A stretch of 58,841 nucleotides of DNA, taken from positions 1-58,841 of the forward strand of contig CAKTVG010000018.1 of the NCBI GenBank assembly GCA_934622035.1, in the 5' to 3' direction. The position numbers were made by a program, and so were the translations under genes. Position 1 is the first letter of the stretch; each line of letters begins with the position of its first letter. The notes beneath the pieces were generated by a model, which saw nothing but the letters and a program-made list of their open reading frames with translations, was not told the DNA's origin and did not search any database. This DNA is from an uncultured Oscillospiraceae bacterium (GTDB taxonomy: Bacteria > Bacillota > Clostridia > Oscillospirales > Oscillospiraceae). Positions 58,141 to 58,841 of the stretch are shown one piece after another.

Positions 58141-58452
58141 CTACGCCATTGGCTTGTCAGCCTTCAACAGTTCGGTAATACCCGCTCTCGCCGCCAGTTG
58201 TTTTACCAGTTGCTCGAACATCTCCACCGCCTGCCGGTCAATATCCGCAAGATATTCGGGTAGCTTGCCGCTTGTCAGCAAATTTGCATAGATTACTTTG
58301 TGGTGGCGTTTCAAATGGCACAAATGCCGCTGCTCCCATATCCCGATTGGATGATCTTCCTCCGGCTCATCCTCTCCGACAACCAGGTAATCGTCACCGA
58401 CCAATTCATATTTCAGCCCTGTGCGTTCATCGGTAATGTACTTTTCCATCAT
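58141..58452 (-). CDS. tnpV: TnpV-family protein (right, inverted copy)
   Basis: 103 aa, about 75% similar to the left copy at 14210-14575 in opposite orientation: YITDERTGLKYELVGDDY, DIDRQAVEMFEQLVKQLA. It ends KADKPMA, shorter than the family form QMxWVxxMNxIRNR, so it is C-terminally truncated. The start at 58452 overlaps the preceding small ORF. Divergence from the left copy means the two did not arise by a recent duplication. Confidence 0.78.
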   Translation of the reverse strand: MMEKYITDERTGLKYELVGDDYLVVGEDEPEEDHPIGIWEQRHLCHLKRHHKVIYANLLTSGKLPEYLADIDRQAVEMFEQLVKQLAARAGITELLKADKPMA

Positions 58453-58634
58453 TAGCGCCTCCATCCCCACAACATTGACTTCTGCGGCTTTGCCTTGGCG
58501 ACTTTGATTAATATCTCATCTACGGCTTCTGTGTACCGTCCCGCCGCAATCAACTTGTTGCGGAACCGGTTCAGCCCCTCAATGATAAGCCGCCATTCCT
58601 GCCGGTTCAGTTCCACATAGTATTTCTGCTTCAT
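58452..58634 (-). CDS. Small TnpV-associated protein (right, inverted copy)
   Basis: 60 aa, differing from the left copy at only a few residues (QEWRLIIEG, TEAVDEILIKVA, GWRR at the end). RBS AAAGGAGGAGCAGCGT. Its stop overlaps the tnpV start. It belongs to the same mobile module as at 14028-14210. Confidence 0.75.
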   Translation of the reverse strand: MKQKYYVELNRQEWRLIIEGLNRFRNKLIAAGRYTEAVDEILIKVAKAKPQKSMLWGWRR

Positions 58635-58728
58635 ACGCTGCTCCTCCTTTGATTTTCTGCGATTATTGTAGCAGGAGAATTGGCGTAAATCGAATGTACG
58701 GATATAAGAAAATCACCGAGAAAAGTCG

Positions 58729-58841
58729 ATAATGTACAATAAATTGCGCAAATTGAAAAGAGCAAAAAAGAAGACATAGCTTGCAGGCTCTGGTAGAATG
58801 AAGTTACCACACAAACATTCGAAAGGAGACAGCAAACTATG
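58729..58841 (+). mobile_element. Left end of an IS256-type element running off the window
   Basis: An inverted-repeat-like end ending in AAATTGCGCAA (58729-58751) is followed by a leader very similar to that of the dead element at 6640-6720 (CTTGCAGGCTCTGGTAGAAT, GAAAGGAGACAGCAAACT). The last three bases are the ATG of the transposase. The RBS is good, so this copy may be intact beyond the edge. Confidence 0.8.

Noticed and set aside
1..58841. tRNA or rRNA genes, including att sites in tRNA
   Set aside because: No cloverleaf-like sequence or rRNA segment was recognised on either strand; a tRNAscan-type search would be needed to be certain.

Overview
The window reads as a chromosomal accessory region of a gut-type Firmicute, most likely an Oscillospirales/Ruminococcaceae-like clostridium. 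The evidence is GC-rich coding with Gram-positive GGAGG ribosome binding sites, serine-recombinase and TnpV mobile modules typical of that group, LivFGHMK and LacI/DeoR regulators of firmicute style, and PolC-derived sequence. Species cannot be fixed from the sequence. No rRNA, tRNA or CRISPR array was seen.

Layout. 1-4.4 kb: the tail of a MazF/PemK toxin, a 55-aa ORF and three overlapping large serine recombinases; the middle one has no catalytic domain. 4.4-7.1 kb: a ~205-nt structured RNA with a consensus promoter and a strong terminator, directly upstream of a PBECR4-type nuclease gene (an arrangement like a type III toxin-antitoxin locus), then a broken ATPase gene and a dead IS256-type element. 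7.2-13.5 kb: a decayed carbohydrate locus (LacI regulator with two identical operators, a solute-binding protein fused to a few foreign codons by deletion, beta-phosphoglucomutase, a frameshifted and truncated secreted glycosidase) and an intact DUF4143-type ATPase. 13.9-15.6 kb: a tnpV module and a truncated tyrosine integrase.

15.7-43.3 kb: a catabolic island lying between the inner ends of two IS3-type fragments. A ~23-kb minus-strand gene array runs livK, cyclase, livHMGF, dehydrogenase, ulaG-like, rbsD-like, Gfo/Idh/MocA oxidoreductase, archaeal-type GAPDH, archaeal-type PGK, dehydrogenase, three-subunit molybdenum hydroxylase, larA-like racemase, malic enzyme, ttdA, ttdB, ACMSD-like amidohydrolase and an MFS transporter. 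A DeoR regulator and a divergent class II aldolase plus PPi-type phosphofructokinase lie at its right end. Together these suggest import of an unknown carboxylate or cyclic compound, ring opening and oxidation, and disposal of the carbon through triose phosphates and C4 acids (tartrate/malate to oxaloacetate and pyruvate).

43.4-45.7 kb: recombinase debris and a chimeric gene joining a palm-less PolC C-terminal region to a DnaB-type helicase domain. 45.8-58.0 kb: the most unusual part. It holds paralogous winged-helix-like proteins, a CbxX/SpoVK-like AAA+ ATPase, a leucine-rich-repeat protein, paralogous proteins of unknown function, a radical-SAM/SPASM enzyme translationally coupled to a 33-aa Cys-rich peptide, and two 151-bp structured repeats. 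Four promoters here share the arrangement GTCCC (or GTGAC)-N22-TATNAT, including a divergent pair around one dyad, and two further promoters share TAGTCAGAAATGT-N13-TATAMT. This points to one co-regulated, apparently undescribed peptide/ATPase system. 58.1-58.8 kb: an inverted copy of the tnpV module and the left end of another IS256-type element.
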